Shown: in pieces, positions 1-12,619 of the stretch
How the letters are laid out: each line of letters begins with the position of its first letter
How positions within the stretch are numbered: the stretch's first letter is position 1
Assembly (NCBI GenBank): GCA_014607495.2
Contig: CP053154.1
Span: 1,984,001 to 2,048,000 of the forward strand
DNA: 64,000 nucleotides
Source: Carposina sasakii
Taxonomy: Eukaryota > Arthropoda > Insecta > Lepidoptera > Carposinidae
Reading direction: 5' to 3'
Notes under the pieces: model-generated
What the model saw: the letters and a program-made list of their open reading frames with translations, nothing else
What the model was told of the DNA's origin: nothing
Databases searched by the model: none
Position numbers and translations under genes: made by a program

Positions 1-2155
1 TGAAGAGGGGGAGGGAGGGTGATGCGTTCACGTCATCTATTTTTGACGGTTACTTTTACTTGTTAGAAATTCCCTCAATATTATGAATACGGATATTAAA
101 CACGCGAGAGACAAACGTCTGCCACTCATATACAGTTTGCCAACATGAAGTTGTTACTCAGTAAATTCCTATAATATGTGATTTGAACATTGAAATTTTC
201 ACCACTTTATTTATAACATTATTTCTGCAAGTTAATTTAAGATTAAGATCGCTAATCTCTCATAATTTGCACCACAATGATGTAGAAGATCCTCTACAAT
301 CATTCAACATGCTCTCTTTGAGAAATACAGCATTTTGTGAATCTGTATTGAGTGTCATATTCTCGAGATTACCAATGTTTGCGAAATTCATACATAGGTA
401 GGTCTTGGAGTAAATGTGTATTGTTCTTAAACAATAGCGTGCAAGAAAACTCTTCATCATGTTTCAGAAACTAATAACATTTAGTTATAAATAAATATTA
501 CCTACGCTTTATTCAGATCGACATTTGTGTGACTATAAAGCAAATGTCTCATATTTTCACCGTGTATGGTAAAAATATCTTAGTCTTATTTTGAATTGAG
601 TACCTATATACAGTCGAAACCGACTTTCATTATCATTAAAGCGTTAAGCCCCCAGGTATTTTACGGCGTAATTTATAAAACAACACAAATTTTACGCTCA
701 CTTTCGTCCGAAAATCATCTCGAAGAAAATTATTACGGTGTATTTAGGAGACTTTAAAATAGGGTCCCATCCCAGCGGGCGGCTATTCTGAGAGTCACTT
801 ACGAAATGAAAACTAAGGAATGGACGTAAACGATGTCCACGACAGAGGATAGTTGACAACTAACGCGAGGGTCTCTTGTAATGTCCTCGATATTGCTGCA
901 ACAGGCTATACGGGAATTACTATCGCGGAATTGCCAGTTTCATTTTAAAAACGGCTAAGCATTTCATATTCGAATGAGTGGATATTGATATTACGAGATT
1001 TTCTGCGTGGGATAAAAAAACTTGTTATATTTATTTCGAAACGCCAAGCTCGCCTGTCTGTTGACCGAAAAACATGCATCCGGGCCGAAACGAGTGGACG
1101 ATTACTTCTTTGTTTTTAATCACAGTTACCAAATGGACATTGGTTTTAATATTACCAGAGTATGACTGTTGTTATTTATTATACTGTTTATCCATACGGA
1201 AGCAACTTTGTATTTCACCTTTCCACGATGTGTGGCTAAATATATATGTATAAAATTATGTAAAGATATAGAAATAAGTTTGGAAACGTGTTTTTATGTC
1301 GTTCAATTAAGATAAATAAATACTTGTTTCGTTGTGAAATACTGCAGCATTTAGCTTAATTAACTTTAAAATTTCTCGTTCTTTAGGCTAGTTATATCTT
1401 ACGAACTAATTTGAAAAGTTTACAGACCATTGTTTACGCCAACATTGTAAAGTTTCTACAATAGTTCCTGAAAATCAATTGGATACGGAGTATAAGTACG
1501 ATTTTACGCGACTATATAGAATCCCTAGTTGGCTTAGCTGGGAATGAAATAACAAAAACCATAGCAGATTAAAATTACAGTGAATACAAGGGAACATTTT
1601 TTTACCTTCACCAATCACAAATCATAAAAAACCCTATCATACAATCAAATCAATAACATTAACATTATAACATATAGAACACAAAACGTCGTTATACGTT
1701 ATATAAATTAATTTTTACCTTGACTGATTTATGATATGTTAAGCAACATACCTGAAACAAGAAAAAAAAATTGAGTTCAGTATAAATAATGGACAAAAAT
1801 AATGAACATCGAGGTAGACTTCTTAAAATAAAGAAGGTTACAAAATATTTGAAATAATTATACAGAGAAGTGAGTATGGCCACTGCAATAAGTCTGTGCT
1901 GTAGCACATCAAACGTTTAGTATGGTGTGCTACTAAAACGTCACGTACTGAACATTTTAAGCTGCGAGCTATAATTTCGTTGTAATATTTTATAGGAAAA
2001 TACTCTTTGAGTTCAGCGTGCACGTTTGCCAGTTTAAATAATATTGTTCTTATGAAATGTAGGAAGAGCTGGCTCCAGATCAAGAGTTAAGTTATTTATT
2101 CGAGTGTACAACTTATTTGTCGATTTAAATGTTTATAGTTTACTGTTAAATTTAA
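1..2155. other. No gene or repeat recognised
   Basis: AT-rich DNA. The open frames here are short, lack recognisable motifs and often overlap one another on opposite strands. Nothing supports a gene. Confidence 0.5.
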
Positions 2156-2159
2156 AATT

Positions 2160-2400
2160 CAATGCAAAATTCTCGTTTATTCGACATGAAAGCATATACC
2201 ACTTATGTATCGATAATCATTTTTCATTTATTACCTTCTATAATTGATACGGTCTATCAAGCACAAGTATCAGGGTTTAATGGCCATCAACGTCAAACTG
2301 TAATAGCTATATCAAATCACCAAAAGACGAAATCTGGGAGAACTATGAGTATTAAAATCAACTCTCCTTTATGTCAAAACCAACATTAGGTTTGACAGGC
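2160..2400 (-). repeat. Dispersed repeat D, inverted and internally deleted copy
   Basis: Begins TTTATTCGACATGAAAGCAT and ends CCAACATTAGGTTTGACAGG. Both pieces match, in reverse order and strand, 15130-15480. Other copies lie at 8428-8570, 29106-29345 and 48640-48720. It is interspersed, non-coding and of unknown class. Confidence 0.6.
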
Positions 2401-2585
2401 CGTATATATACATGTACATATAAATAGATAATTAAACCTGACAGCTGAAAATGGCTCGATTTATTTGCTTTCAAGTGTAGTTACAACGATATCGGTAAAG
2501 TAAGCAGAAAAATGAAGTAAAACACCTGGTCATCATTTTTTATCTAATTTTAGTTAATTTTTAATTAATTTTAGTTTATTTATTT

Positions 2586-2862
2586 GACGGCCGATTGGTC
2601 TAGTAGGTAGTGACCCTGCCTACGACGCCATAGGTCCTGGGTTCGAATCCTGGTAGGTGCAAACATTGATATGATGAATATTGATGTTTGTTTCCGAGTC
2701 ATGCAAAAAGATGTTTCTATACTTATCTATGTATTTATATACCGTTACTTAGTGCCCACCCACGACACAAGTTTCTTCACATAACCTTAGGGATCTTAGT
2801 GTGGGACGAAAAATCGAAAAAAAAAATCCTCTCGTGGTTAACGAAATGTGTTGTGTAGTGTG
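2586..2862 (+). mobile_element. SINE-1 (tRNA-like), near full length
   Basis: Starts GACGGCCGATTGGTCTAG (A-box-like) and has GGGTTCGAATCC (B box) about 50 bp on, as in a pol III promoter. A shared body follows, with CCTTAGGGATCTTAGTGTGG near the 3' end. Further copies are at 22453-22665 (+), 23190-23305 (-), 23875-24128 (-) and 35600-35846 (-). This copy has an A-rich insertion near 2811. It is not a functional tRNA: the cloverleaf is degenerate and a tail is attached. Confidence 0.75.
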
Positions 2863-3176
2863 GGCACCGTGTCCGGAGAACTCGCTATTATATTTTATGA
2901 AAATAGGAGAATATTGTTCTAATGTTACAATATTATGGATCGACTGAATATAACACCATTTAGCAAAAAAAAATCTTGAAAACGTAGCTTTAATATTTTA
3001 TATAAGTTTATAAGAATTTGAACCTATTTATCCTAATAATATATCCTAATTCTAATTTGTACCTAATATAATATTATAAATGTGAATGTTTTGTGATGTG
3101 TATATTTGATTGTTAGTTTCCTTCTATTCCAGGCAAAAATTATCGAAAAGACTGCGGACGGACGCTAGTAAATCAT

Positions 3177-3465
3177 ACTTATAAGCATAGAGGAATAAGA
3201 TGTCATAGAGTGCTAATGTCATACTAACAGTTTCGATGCACCATTAGACTTTTCGGTGCCTCACAATTCCAGTCCTTGACACTTAGATTCTATTAGTGTA
3301 ATGTATAGTAATGTACTACATTACTAATGTATTGTAACGTATAGTAATGCAATCTAAGTGACGAGGACTGGAATTATGAGGCACCGAAATGTCTAATGGT
3401 GCATCGAAACTGTTAGTGTGACATTAGCACTCTATGTCTACATCTTATTCCTCTATGTTATAAGT
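3177..3465. mobile_element. Fold-back (long inverted repeat) MITE, 289 bp
   Basis: Almost the whole element is a palindrome. The left arm starts ACTTATAAGCATAGAGGAAT and the right arm is its near-exact reverse complement, ending ATTCCTCTATGTTATAAGT. The arms exceed 120 bp and meet in an AT-rich centre (ACATTACTAATG). There is no coding capacity. A clear target duplication was not found. Confidence 0.75.
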
Positions 3466-4064
3466 GCCTACTTTTAAATTTATAATCTGTTTATCCATTT
3501 AATAAACAGCTTGAAAGGAATACAGTATTGTTACGTTGACACGTTTTTGAAATAAGGAAAAACTGTAAATCTAGCGTACCCTACTGTAATGTGCTTTAGA
3601 CACGCACGTGGTTCATTTAAAGTAACCTATTGTGCTCGCCATTGTGTGTATCGTATTTTCAAATTTATAATACGAAGCAATCTAAGAATACATTAGTACC
3701 CTAGAGAATTAACGTGTGCATGACATCTGGCTATGAGTATTATAAAAATGTGCCTATCTGGAAATAGGGCGAGCTGGAATCGGGTCAACGTTTTTCGTGA
3801 TGAACTCAATCGTAAATGGAAAAATAATAAAAAGGTACGGTTTCAACTTGTTTCCATAAATGTGAAGATACAAAATTGACATTAGTTTAGTTGGAAACTA
3901 AACCTGGCGGCTGTTGTCACCTATTTTATTGCTTCAGTAGTTGAAGCTTAAGGTTATTCCACGATTCCTTTGTGTAAAAAATAAAAATGGGTACTCTAAA
4001 AAACCGAACTCGATCGAACTAATCGAAATAAAAACTTCGCATTAGAATAGGTTTGAATAAGAAA

Positions 4065-4101
4065 TGCTATAGTATCTGAAAAGGTTTCAGATACTATAGC
4101 A
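4065..4101. repeat. Perfect 17-bp hairpin with 3-nt loop
   Basis: TGCTATAGTATCTGAAA is followed after AGG by its exact reverse complement. Too short for a normal microRNA precursor. Function unknown. Confidence 0.8.
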
Positions 4102-4494
4102 AATCGGAATTCGGCTAAAGCGGATTGTCGAGAAAACTTCCTGTAATCCAATATTATTCATGGAGATTACAAAGAGATATTTTACTTTGATGAGAAAAAA
4201 TATTTGTAACAAGGGTTCCTGGGGACATCGGTTCTTTGGTGCGATCGTGTTTGGTTTAACGTCAAGGCCAAATGAATTACTTGTGAGGAGTGTTTTGTGT
4301 CCTCAGTAGGTACTCGGCTTTGTAGGATTAGGTGTTATCACTGAATTTACTTCAAAAAGAGTTAGAGGTTTTTAGACCAATTTAATGGTTTAACTTTTGA
4401 GAGATAGAAACAGATAGAGTGAGAACATGACATGACACATATTCTTATTAAATGTCATTTTCATACCGTTCGAATGAGATATTTGCTGTTTAGA

Positions 4495-4730
4495 TTAATG
4501 AAAAAATGGCTGGAATGGATGGAAGGGTTGCAAGGGGAAGAAATCACCGGAATTTCTTCGATCAAACTGGTGAAACTAGAGAGTATCCTAAACCGACGAG
4601 CGTGCATGAAGAATATCATGAAAGTAGATGAAGCGAGAGATGTGTGTCAGGATTGTAGCAAATGGAGATCCGTGATCTCTGCCTAACCCTCCGGGAAAGA
4701 GGTGTGATTTTTATGTATTTTTTTTATATG
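4495..4730 (+). pseudogene. LINE 3' fragment, type L3 (decayed reverse-transcriptase C-terminus)
   Basis: Translates in broken frame to LNRRACMKNIMKVDEARDV, the same C-terminal piece as in the better copy at 45480-45856. It is followed by the shared non-coding tail CCTCCGGGAAAGAGGTGTGA. 5'-truncated, as usual for LINEs. The upstream part is degraded (EWMEGLQGEE compared with a GRVDGRVGRGRPRW-type sequence in the other copy). Confidence 0.65.
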
Positions 4731-4786
4731 TATAGGTACTTTAATTTTAACTATGTACAGCTAATAAAAACGTATAATACTACAGC

Positions 4787-5005
4787 TGCTTCTCTACCCG
4801 GGCATACTGTACAAGTCAGTAGAGGGACGAGAGGGTCTTGGTGTTTTGTAGGCGATTGGCTGACCACCAGTCACTACTAACCGAACTTGGACATCTCAAC
4901 TATACCCTCAAAATTGGTCAGAAGTGGCACCATGTGGTTCTATCGGCCCTTGGTGCTCTGCCTACCCCGTAAGGGATAAAGGCGTGATTATATATATGTA
5001 CAGCT
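4787..5005 (+). mobile_element. LINE 3' tail related to type L3
   Basis: Ends CTCTGCCTACCCCGTAAGGG followed by GATAAAGGCGTGATTATATA, the same closing block as the L3 tail (CTGCCTACCCCTCCGGGAAA at 45817-45836) with a different upstream region. It runs into TATATATG repeats. No coding sequence remains. Confidence 0.5.
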
Positions 5006-5998
5006 ATTGTTAGACGTCAGGGACAAATATTTATATAGTAATGAGTAATGCAAAAGGTTTATTTTTGTACTAGATCCAAAATATTTAACAATTAAAGCCA
5101 GTTGAGTGGTTTAAATCTCTAAATTAACAATAACTTACTGAACTGTTTTTAAAATTGTTTTCGCAAGGCTAAACTAAAAATACTTCATAACAGAAATGCG
5201 CTGCAAAAGATTTCATAGTTTTATTAACTATGCACATTCTGAACTTAATATCGGACCGGGGTTCTGTAAAACTATTTTGCGATAAAAATAATGATTACAG
5301 ACTTTATGAAGTTTTTTTATGAACATGTTATGTTATATTATGACCGAGCAATTTATTGTTGGTAGTTTTTTTTTGGGATTTATAAAAAAGTAATGAAAGG
5401 TGGTTTCACGTTTTTTTAAGTAACAACCTCACCCAGGTACCTATTATTGAAGGAGGAGCCGAGTGAAGCTATAATATACGCTAGAATACACACTTTTCTG
5501 ATATACCGAATCTTATTTACCTATATTATATCTGAAATTGTATTTATTCACTTAGCATTTCCTTTAATTTTAAACGTAAGTATCTAATAAATTATTAGGT
5601 GCCTGGAGAAATTTCTGATGTTTATAACACACAAGTTAGTCACACTTACTTAACTTAAACTTACTTACTTAACGTCAACTTAGTCTAGAATAGACACAGA
5701 AGAACATCCTAATTCTGTACCTACTAGAGATAAACATCATACTATACTATAATTTTTTAATGTCTGTAAGTTAAAATGCTATTTGGTGAATATTTTTTAT
5801 TGTATATTCTATCGTTTTAAAATTGTTAGTAATATGGGTGAATACTATTTATCGATTATGAAACATGGAATGTGTTTTAACTCGGCTTTATATGAACAAT
5901 TACAAAACTCTGCATTGCGTGTGGCCCGACCCGCATTTAGTCAGATATTTCTTATAATAAAACTTTTATGTTTGATTGTTTTAACAAACTATCAATAT
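5006..5998. other. No gene or repeat recognised
   Basis: AT-rich. The short frame at 5783-6013 has no recognisable motif and ends in a SINE start. Confidence 0.5.
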
Positions 5999-6115
5999 TG
6001 GCCCGGGGCTTAGTGGTTATAGCGGCTCGCACGGTTTGCAGTGGTCGTGGTTTCGATTTCCACTCGGGTGAAGAATTTTTTCCATTTTCTTTATTAATAA
6101 TTTTATAAACTATTA
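5999..6115 (+). mobile_element. SINE-2 (tRNA-like) copy
   Basis: GGCTTAGTGGTTATAGCGGC (A-box region) and GGTTTCGATTTCCACTC (decayed B box) are followed by the family tail GAAGAATTTTTTCCATTTTC. The same layout occurs at 16685-16850, 40397-40480, 42103-42240 and, inverted, 55376-55548. Confidence 0.7.
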
Positions 6116-8427
6116 ATAGTATTATATTCTTTCTATTCTACTGTATAAAGTTAGTGATTTCGTATAGTATACTGCAAGTATATTAAAAAATAATGCTTTA
6201 TTATTTCATTTCTGTTTCATAAATTTAAAAACTTTTGTATGGTGACCATGATTTCCATAATTAACATTATTACTATGCAACATTGCATAAGATAGTTGAG
6301 AACCAACATTTCCTGTTTTCAATTGCTTTTGATGTCGAAGATTAGATAACAATAAAAATCTGTTTACATATATATTGTACATTTTGATCGCGAAGAAACT
6401 TGTACAGGAAAATTATTATTAACATGAAGTTATCCTAGGAGGATAAATATTATATTTTTGTCAGCAAAGAACATGTGATTATTGACTGTAATTTGACGCA
6501 ATATGTACGAGTAACTTCTGACTCTCACGGCTACGACAAAAATGGTTGAAAAAATACTACGCGTTAGGATGTCACTCAGTAAAAGCATATCTGTCTGAGG
6601 TGACAAGAAAGTCAATTTCACTTCTTGTTTTTAGGCAGGATAAGAGTAATCAAACGTCATGCCCATTATCGTAAAAGATAGAAAAGAGATTTTTATTAAT
6701 TTAACACAATTATATTCTTCTTTTTTAATGAAATAAAATTAATGTTTAAGCTGTTATGGCAATTGATCGTATATAAAGCAAAACAGTATCTACAGTCTTT
6801 AATTGTTGTAAAGTTATTAAAGAACTAAGCTATAAAGAAATCAAAATAGCTTACTTTATAAAAAAGAAAAAAATCGAATAACACAATTCTTAATTATATA
6901 CCATTGTTTAATTCGGAACAATCAATACAGTTGATGTGAAAATAATATTAAAACAAAAACATAAAAAATATCCAGTCGCGTCAAACAAGCAAAACTCCCC
7001 GGGGATACTTGACCCGTTCACTTTTCGAACGCAAAATTGCAGTGCTCAAGTAATTCGATATTCCGAACAAAAAAATCGAATGAACCAGCGGAGCACTCAA
7101 AGTCCCACTTGTGCCGAACCTATGGCAACACTACAGGCTCCAGTTATTGAAATTGCAAACACTAAAAGAGTGCTTTGATAGCCGGGGTATCGTCTGCCGC
7201 ACAAATTGCAATTTGTATTACGTTCTATGCTCATTTTGCTTCGCTACTCGCCTCGACGTATTCGCTTTCTGCTTGTAAAGGACAAGAGAAATGAGAGCTT
7301 ACAGTTTGCTATTTATAACCTTAGTGGATAACGAATTTTAAATTATTTTATTTTTGGTTACTTCATTATCTTTTAGGGGTTGTTTTAATGTTGCTTTCCT
7401 TTGTGATATTTTGAAATGACATATACTTATATATATCATATCATACATATATGTAAAATGATCAATACCTAAAATTTTATTAAAGGAGTCAAATACTCCT
7501 TTGGTATAAAACTAGTGACCGCCCACAATTTTATCTGCGTACCAGATATGTAGATTAGATGTTTTCCCATTCCAGTGAGAATAAAGGGAAATTCTAAAGG
7601 ACCATAATGCTAAATCTCAGATTGTATGCTACTCATTCGAGCCGTAACTATGTTACACCGTATATTTTAAAATTAGCGCCTATTACGAGTATGCCAAGCC
7701 GAATATGTATTTTCTTATTTGTGCTTAAACACATAAATAATATAGCCCGCTTGACACACCAATAATATGCAGACTACTGAAAAAAAAACCACTGAATTCA
7801 ATTAAAACCCTCCTCTCTTTTTATTATTATATCCACGTTTCTGATGAACGGGAGTTCCGAACTCGGTACCGATACCGAGTCAATGTCCAATCAATAGGCA
7901 AAAAGCTGAGCGTTTACGTGTTTAAGGCGACATTAGTACACACAACACGTAACACAAACCAAAGGACCTTTTCAAAAATTATGATCTCGCGTGCCACCGC
8001 CGCAACCACGCCACAGAGGCGCGTATTATACAGAATCCTTTCCATATGCGTGAAAGAGAGAAAAGAAAACCAGTAGCAATACCCAGGTGTGCCTGAACAG
8101 GATGCAGCAACCTGTAATAGGCCACTGTTCGGCGTGTTCGTCTTAATAGGGCGTGAGTCTGAATTTTATTCTCGCAGAACCGACACAATTTGTTAGAGTT
8201 TTAAATATTCACGTGTAACATGGCGCCTGCTTAATATATTCCTCATCTACATAATGTAATATTTTGCGTACAACAGCGTATTGTGCGCTGCATTTTTGGT
8301 TTAAGGAAATTTGGATTTCATATTGGTGCAGATGAAGCGACGAGCATTTAGAATTTACGCCTACACTGTCGCATACTCATAACGATTCGACAGCCCATCC
8401 ACCATACATAAACAATAATAATATCAA
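6116..8427. other. No gene or repeat recognised
   Basis: Mostly AT-rich. A stretch with more even base composition (about 6930-7250) has an 80-codon frame without any recognised motif. Too weak to call. Confidence 0.45.
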
Positions 8428-8570
8428 TTTTATTCATCATCATCACCTCCCTGCTCTTGTTTCATTATTTATGGGGTCGTCACAATATGGTTTCTTTCGA
8501 AACTCATACTGTCAAGTAGTTATCATTTGTTTTACAGCCGGCTGCCTGTCTTTATAATATTAAAATCCAT
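8428..8570 (+). repeat. Dispersed repeat D fragment
   Basis: TCATCACCTCCCTGCTC, then TATGGGGTCGTCACAATATG and GTTTTACAGCCGGCTGCCTG, follow the order of the copy at 29106-29345, with an internal deletion. Confidence 0.5.
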
Positions 8571-9139
8571 ACATGTAATTAATTCAGTGGTTCTATGGTA
8601 CAGGTCCGTGATGGGATCGAAACTACGCCTTCTGACACGGTACACGTCTTAACAACTATCACCAAAGTCCTAATCTCATCATCCCCTTAAAAAAATATTC
8701 CATCGGGTATCCCACTACTTCACGAATGCCCTTTCGCTGATGTAGTGGCTCAAACTGGCCGGAGCTCCTCCTACTGAACCTTCATCTTCTTTTATGTCTT
8801 CCCCTATGCCGAAAGTGATTTTGACATAAATACAAATATTCTAAAAGAAGACGAAAAGAGGTATAATTATCTTTGAAATCTTAACTTCTCTGAATGTTGC
8901 TGTTATTTTTCTATTGAGTTATTTTCAACGTCTTGATTTTGTTTTGTGTCACGTCATCTGGATTTCTAAGGGTTCTTACACATAAATACACCGAATGGCG
9001 TTAGCTGTGACGAGCAGAAAAATGTACGAGACCATATCGAAACGTGCTACAATCTTCTACGTAGCTGTTTCTTCTTTAAGGATTTTGTAATTTACCGGGA
9101 GAAAAACACATCTAGTGCAGTGAATAATTAAAAATAAGT

Positions 9140-9740
9140 AACTGAAACATAATAAAAAAACATAATTTAAAAAATCCAAAAACCCGACTTCTTCAATAAG
9201 AACCAAATAATGTACATAATAAAAAAAAATCTGAAAAGAAAAAAACAAGCACTTCGATGTCCGGTGGTCTAGAATTCTATAATATTACTAGTGGACGCCC
9301 GCGACTTCGTCCGCGTGGAAATTGAATTGTAGCTTATATGACACGTTTGTCGGTTTACCATAGCAGTGCCATCTATTGATTACTTACTCAATCCAGTCGA
9401 AAAGTATCGACATCTGTTAGAATCTTTTGGAGTTAACAGATAATTGTGACTGTCAATTAATTATAGACAAATAATTTGCAATAAAATAAAATTGCGACTA
9501 TAATTAAAGATCTAAGCTATCCTATCTCTCAAGTTGGACCAGACAGCTCACGGTGTGCCAATTTAATTTTAAATCGGTTACGTAGTTTAGGAGTCCATCG
9601 CGGACAAACATCGTGACAGGAGATTTATATATATTAAGATTATGGAATAAATACTATTGAAGAACATAAAATATTATCTTTTTTAAACAGTCGGGTTTTT
9701 GGATTTTTTAAATTACGTTTTCTTTATTTTATACTTTTTT
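9140..9740. repeat. Inverted repeat pair enclosing a Helitron-like copy
   Basis: AATCCAAAAACCCGACTTC near 9172-9193 pairs with AGTCGGGTTTTTGGATTTTT near 9690-9710; the AT-rich flanks also pair (arms about 35-45 bp). The interval holds the Helitron-like copy at 9286-9646. May be the ends of a host element into which the other inserted. Confidence 0.5.
9286..9646 (-). mobile_element. Lepidopteran Helitron-like / Lep1-type short element
   Basis: Begins CTAGTGGACGCCCGCGACTT and continues CGTCCGCGTGG. At the other edge it ends CGTGACAGGAGATTTATATA. The GACGAAGTCGCGGGCGTCCA terminus is shared with 15799-16024, 44938-45108, 46373-46598 and 55794-55942. Assignment to Helitron-like elements is from memory of lepidopteran repeats, not from a search. 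Confidence 0.55.
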
Positions 9741-10079
9741 TTGTTATGAGTACCTAGCTACTAATAGATACGCTTCAAGAAACATGCTCAACATGCTCGG
9801 CAGCAAGAAGTTTTCGTCTTGCTGCTGTCTAAAAACTTATATGTGAGAATAGTTGTTACGCAACTTTCAATCGATATAGATCCTAAACGGTTAGTCGAAT
9901 CGAAAAATCTTGAGAGCAACCTAAAAATGATTTTCAAATACCTATTCAACGATATCGTTTGTCGACTTTAATTTTTTTCATTTTCACCAAATGGCGTCCA
10001 GTGGTTGCCATATTGGATTTTAACTAACGTCATGTCTTTAGTGACACTCGCCGGACTAAGACGAATCGATTGACGTATG

Positions 10080-10190
10080 AATCATAAAAATCGGCCGAGG
10101 CGTTTGGTCTGTGTAGTGCTTCAATGGAACATACAAACATACATAGGCTGTTAAACACAATACCACTCCTTTGCGTCGCGCAGTCGGTTA
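10080..10190. repeat. Repeat tail ending in GCGCAGTCGGTTAAAA
   Basis: Resembles the end of a dispersed lepidopteran repeat (GGCTGTTAAACACAATACCA then CGTCGCGCAGTCGGTT). No second copy is present here, so the call is weak. Confidence 0.3.
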
Positions 10191-10299
10191 AAAATATGAA
10201 GTAGACCGATATTGTAAATTGTGTAGAGAAATCTCACGTTGTTGTCGTAGAATTCCACGATACTACGTTGCAGAGTGAAATGATGCTGCGTCTTAATAC

Positions 10300-10495
10300 G
10301 ATGTACGTCAGCTATGTCGGATCACGTCGACTCCGTGGTATCACGATGACTATGTCATATTACATCAGCTATGTGTATCACCTCGGCTACGTCGACTACG
10401 TCGTATCACGTTAACTACGTCGTTTCACGTTGTCTATGTCGTATCACGTCAGCTACGTCGGCTACGTCGTTGTATCTCGTTGTTACGTCATCGCA
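10300..10495 (+). repeat. Degenerate minisatellite of CGTATCACGTCAGCTACGT units
   Basis: About eight imperfect units of roughly 20-28 bp, each with variants of TACGTCGTATCACGTYRRCTA. The block is CG-rich compared with its surroundings and has many ACGTCA/TACGTC cores. No ORF spans it. Confidence 0.75.
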
Positions 10496-10954
10496 TCGTG
10501 TTTATATGTAGGCACCCTTAGTGACGTCACGATGACGTTGCTCTCTCTTTAATCTTCCATTGCAGGCTAATGAGATTTGCTTTTGCCTTTTAAAGACGAT
10601 GATTTTCAATCAAGAGGAAGTTAATCATTTTAATTTATTAATTTTATGAGAACAACAGCTTAATTAACATTTCTAGCGTAAGCTGAGTTTATTGGATACA
10701 TTATATATCTTATTAAAATGTATAATTAGCCAGTATACAATATACAAGGAATAAATTGAAATATTAATTTTATTAAGACTTACGCGCTGTTCAAAGTAAG
10801 TACGCCATAATGTTATAAAGTAGGTACAGTTCATAGCACATTATTTCAGCCCACTATAAATTACTTTGGACACCATCTTACATTAACTCTACTACATAAC
10901 ATATTAATGACCTTCAAAATAAGGTCCTTGTTAGCTATGAGTAACATAAGAATA

Positions 10955-11339
10955 CAGGGTGTTTTTTCGTCGCCACCATTAACGAAGGGTATGTACTCTA
11001 CGAGTATACATCAAATAAAGTAAGTTTATGCCAAAAAAATGCTGGGAAACTATGTAAATTTTTTGATTTTTTTTAAATTACTTAATCGGGCGAAATTTGT
11101 AGTGTCCAGTGTTTATGCTAGTTTTTTCATAGACAGATATTAATTATTTCTCGTGAAAAAATCTTGCTACGCGCGTCTATGTGCATTTATGCAGAAAAAC
11201 GCAGTCTATTTACTCAACTTTGGACCCTAATATTTTGGAAACCAGACACGTCCCAGGTATGCTTCCATGGAGAAAAATGATCGTGATGATGAGGAGATTC
11301 CGTAGTTTTCGGGAACGTTGACGACCAAAAATCACCCTG
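10955..11339 (+). mobile_element. MITE-E copy, CAGGGTG...CACCCTG ends
   Basis: Shares almost its whole 363-385 bp with 21899-22261 (+) and 40631-41011 (-); 36500-36632 is a truncated copy. Landmarks are ATTAACGAAGGGTATGTACT near one end and GGGAACGTTGACGACCAAAA near the other. TA flanks the left end, as in the other copies; the right flank here is AA. No coding capacity. Probably mobilised by a TA-targeting transposase. Confidence 0.75.
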
Positions 11340-12600
11340 AAATATAGCGTAATCTGAAAAGAGCTTTACCGATGGAAGTGAAGCCAATGGATGTATCGTT
11401 TGCGAATATTTAGAGCTATTTAAAAGACAACATTAATTAAGTAAAGGTATACTTAAAATTATATATGAACTAAGATCAGTGTTTCTAATAACCACACTAA
11501 TCAAGCAGCTGCAACAAGAAACATTATTGTTAAACTATTGTGGCGTCTGTTAGTAAGTTCCTCTCCGAAGATGTAAGCCAGTTAGTGGCCAGCCATGTCG
11601 ATAGTCTGCAGTTTGTTAGTGCCATTCGCACCACGCTTTGTGCCCAGCGAACAATGCGGGCACAATGCTACGAGAAATTCTAGAATACTCGAAAATAGAA
11701 GTAACTCGTGTCTGTTAGTTTTAAAGTTAACCACAGAGCAGTTTAGTGTAGTCGCTTAGGGTCTATTCATGTTGAAACTGCAAGTTTGCTTAAAAAGTGC
11801 AGTTGGTGTGCAGGTTTTAACCTACAGTGCAAAAGTTGGTTGTTATAGAGGTAATAGGTGTTTTGGAGTATTTAAAGTAAATGTTTAATATCTTTACTAT
11901 CTATTGCACAAAGGTTTGCATGTCTGACAGCCATGTGGTTTCAAGTTCGAACTGCAAATATTTATGTGATAACGTTCGTTTATTAAACATCAATTAGTTA
12001 AGTAAAATTAAAAGATTACACAATACATGCAAATCTAATTAGCAAGTCATTATGTTCTGAAAAAATTTAGATCTAACTGAGAGAAAAATGTGAAATACGT
12101 GCGGTTTTTATTCTAAAATCAGGAAGTAGGTATGACTGGCCTCAGAAATGAACGAGTTCCATTAAGGTCACACGTAAGGAAGCCCACCTGGCGTGTTTTA
12201 GTCTAGCTTTCGCCTACATTTTAGTTGTGTAAAATGCGGTAAAATGTTTTAAAAAGTTTTTACTTCGAAATTACACTTCCACACGTCCTTTGCTGATCTA
12301 GGATCTCGCTAGAATGCGTCGACTGCTTCTCCTTTTGTACATGAAACAGGATTCGACTAAAGATGTCAGAAACGTTTCCTCAAGTGGTAACTTAGTAACT
12401 TATCCATCTTTTACTTCTCTGCACATACTATATGCTGAACGTACTGAAGTAAAAATATTTATGTCTAAAAATCTGTATTCTTATATTGATATCTAATAAA
12501 TAACCTGAACATTGAATTCCCATTTTTCTGGTTCACGAGGAAATTTGACTTACATAAAAGCCAACGTCCTTAATATAAAGAATGCCCCCTCCAAGTTTCA
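11340..12600. other. No gene or repeat recognised
   Basis: A more mixed-composition stretch at 11530-11800 could be a leader exon or regulatory DNA, but no frame or splice pair supports this. Confidence 0.4.
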
Positions 12601-12619
12601 GGTTTTGTAGATCAGCGGT

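Noticed and set aside
3177..3465. microRNA precursor
   Set aside because: Far too long and symmetrical; better explained as a fold-back MITE.
11660..11710. GAA/TTC-rich string resembling a heat-shock element
   Set aside because: Spacing of the GAA and TTC blocks does not follow the 5-bp rule, and no gene follows.
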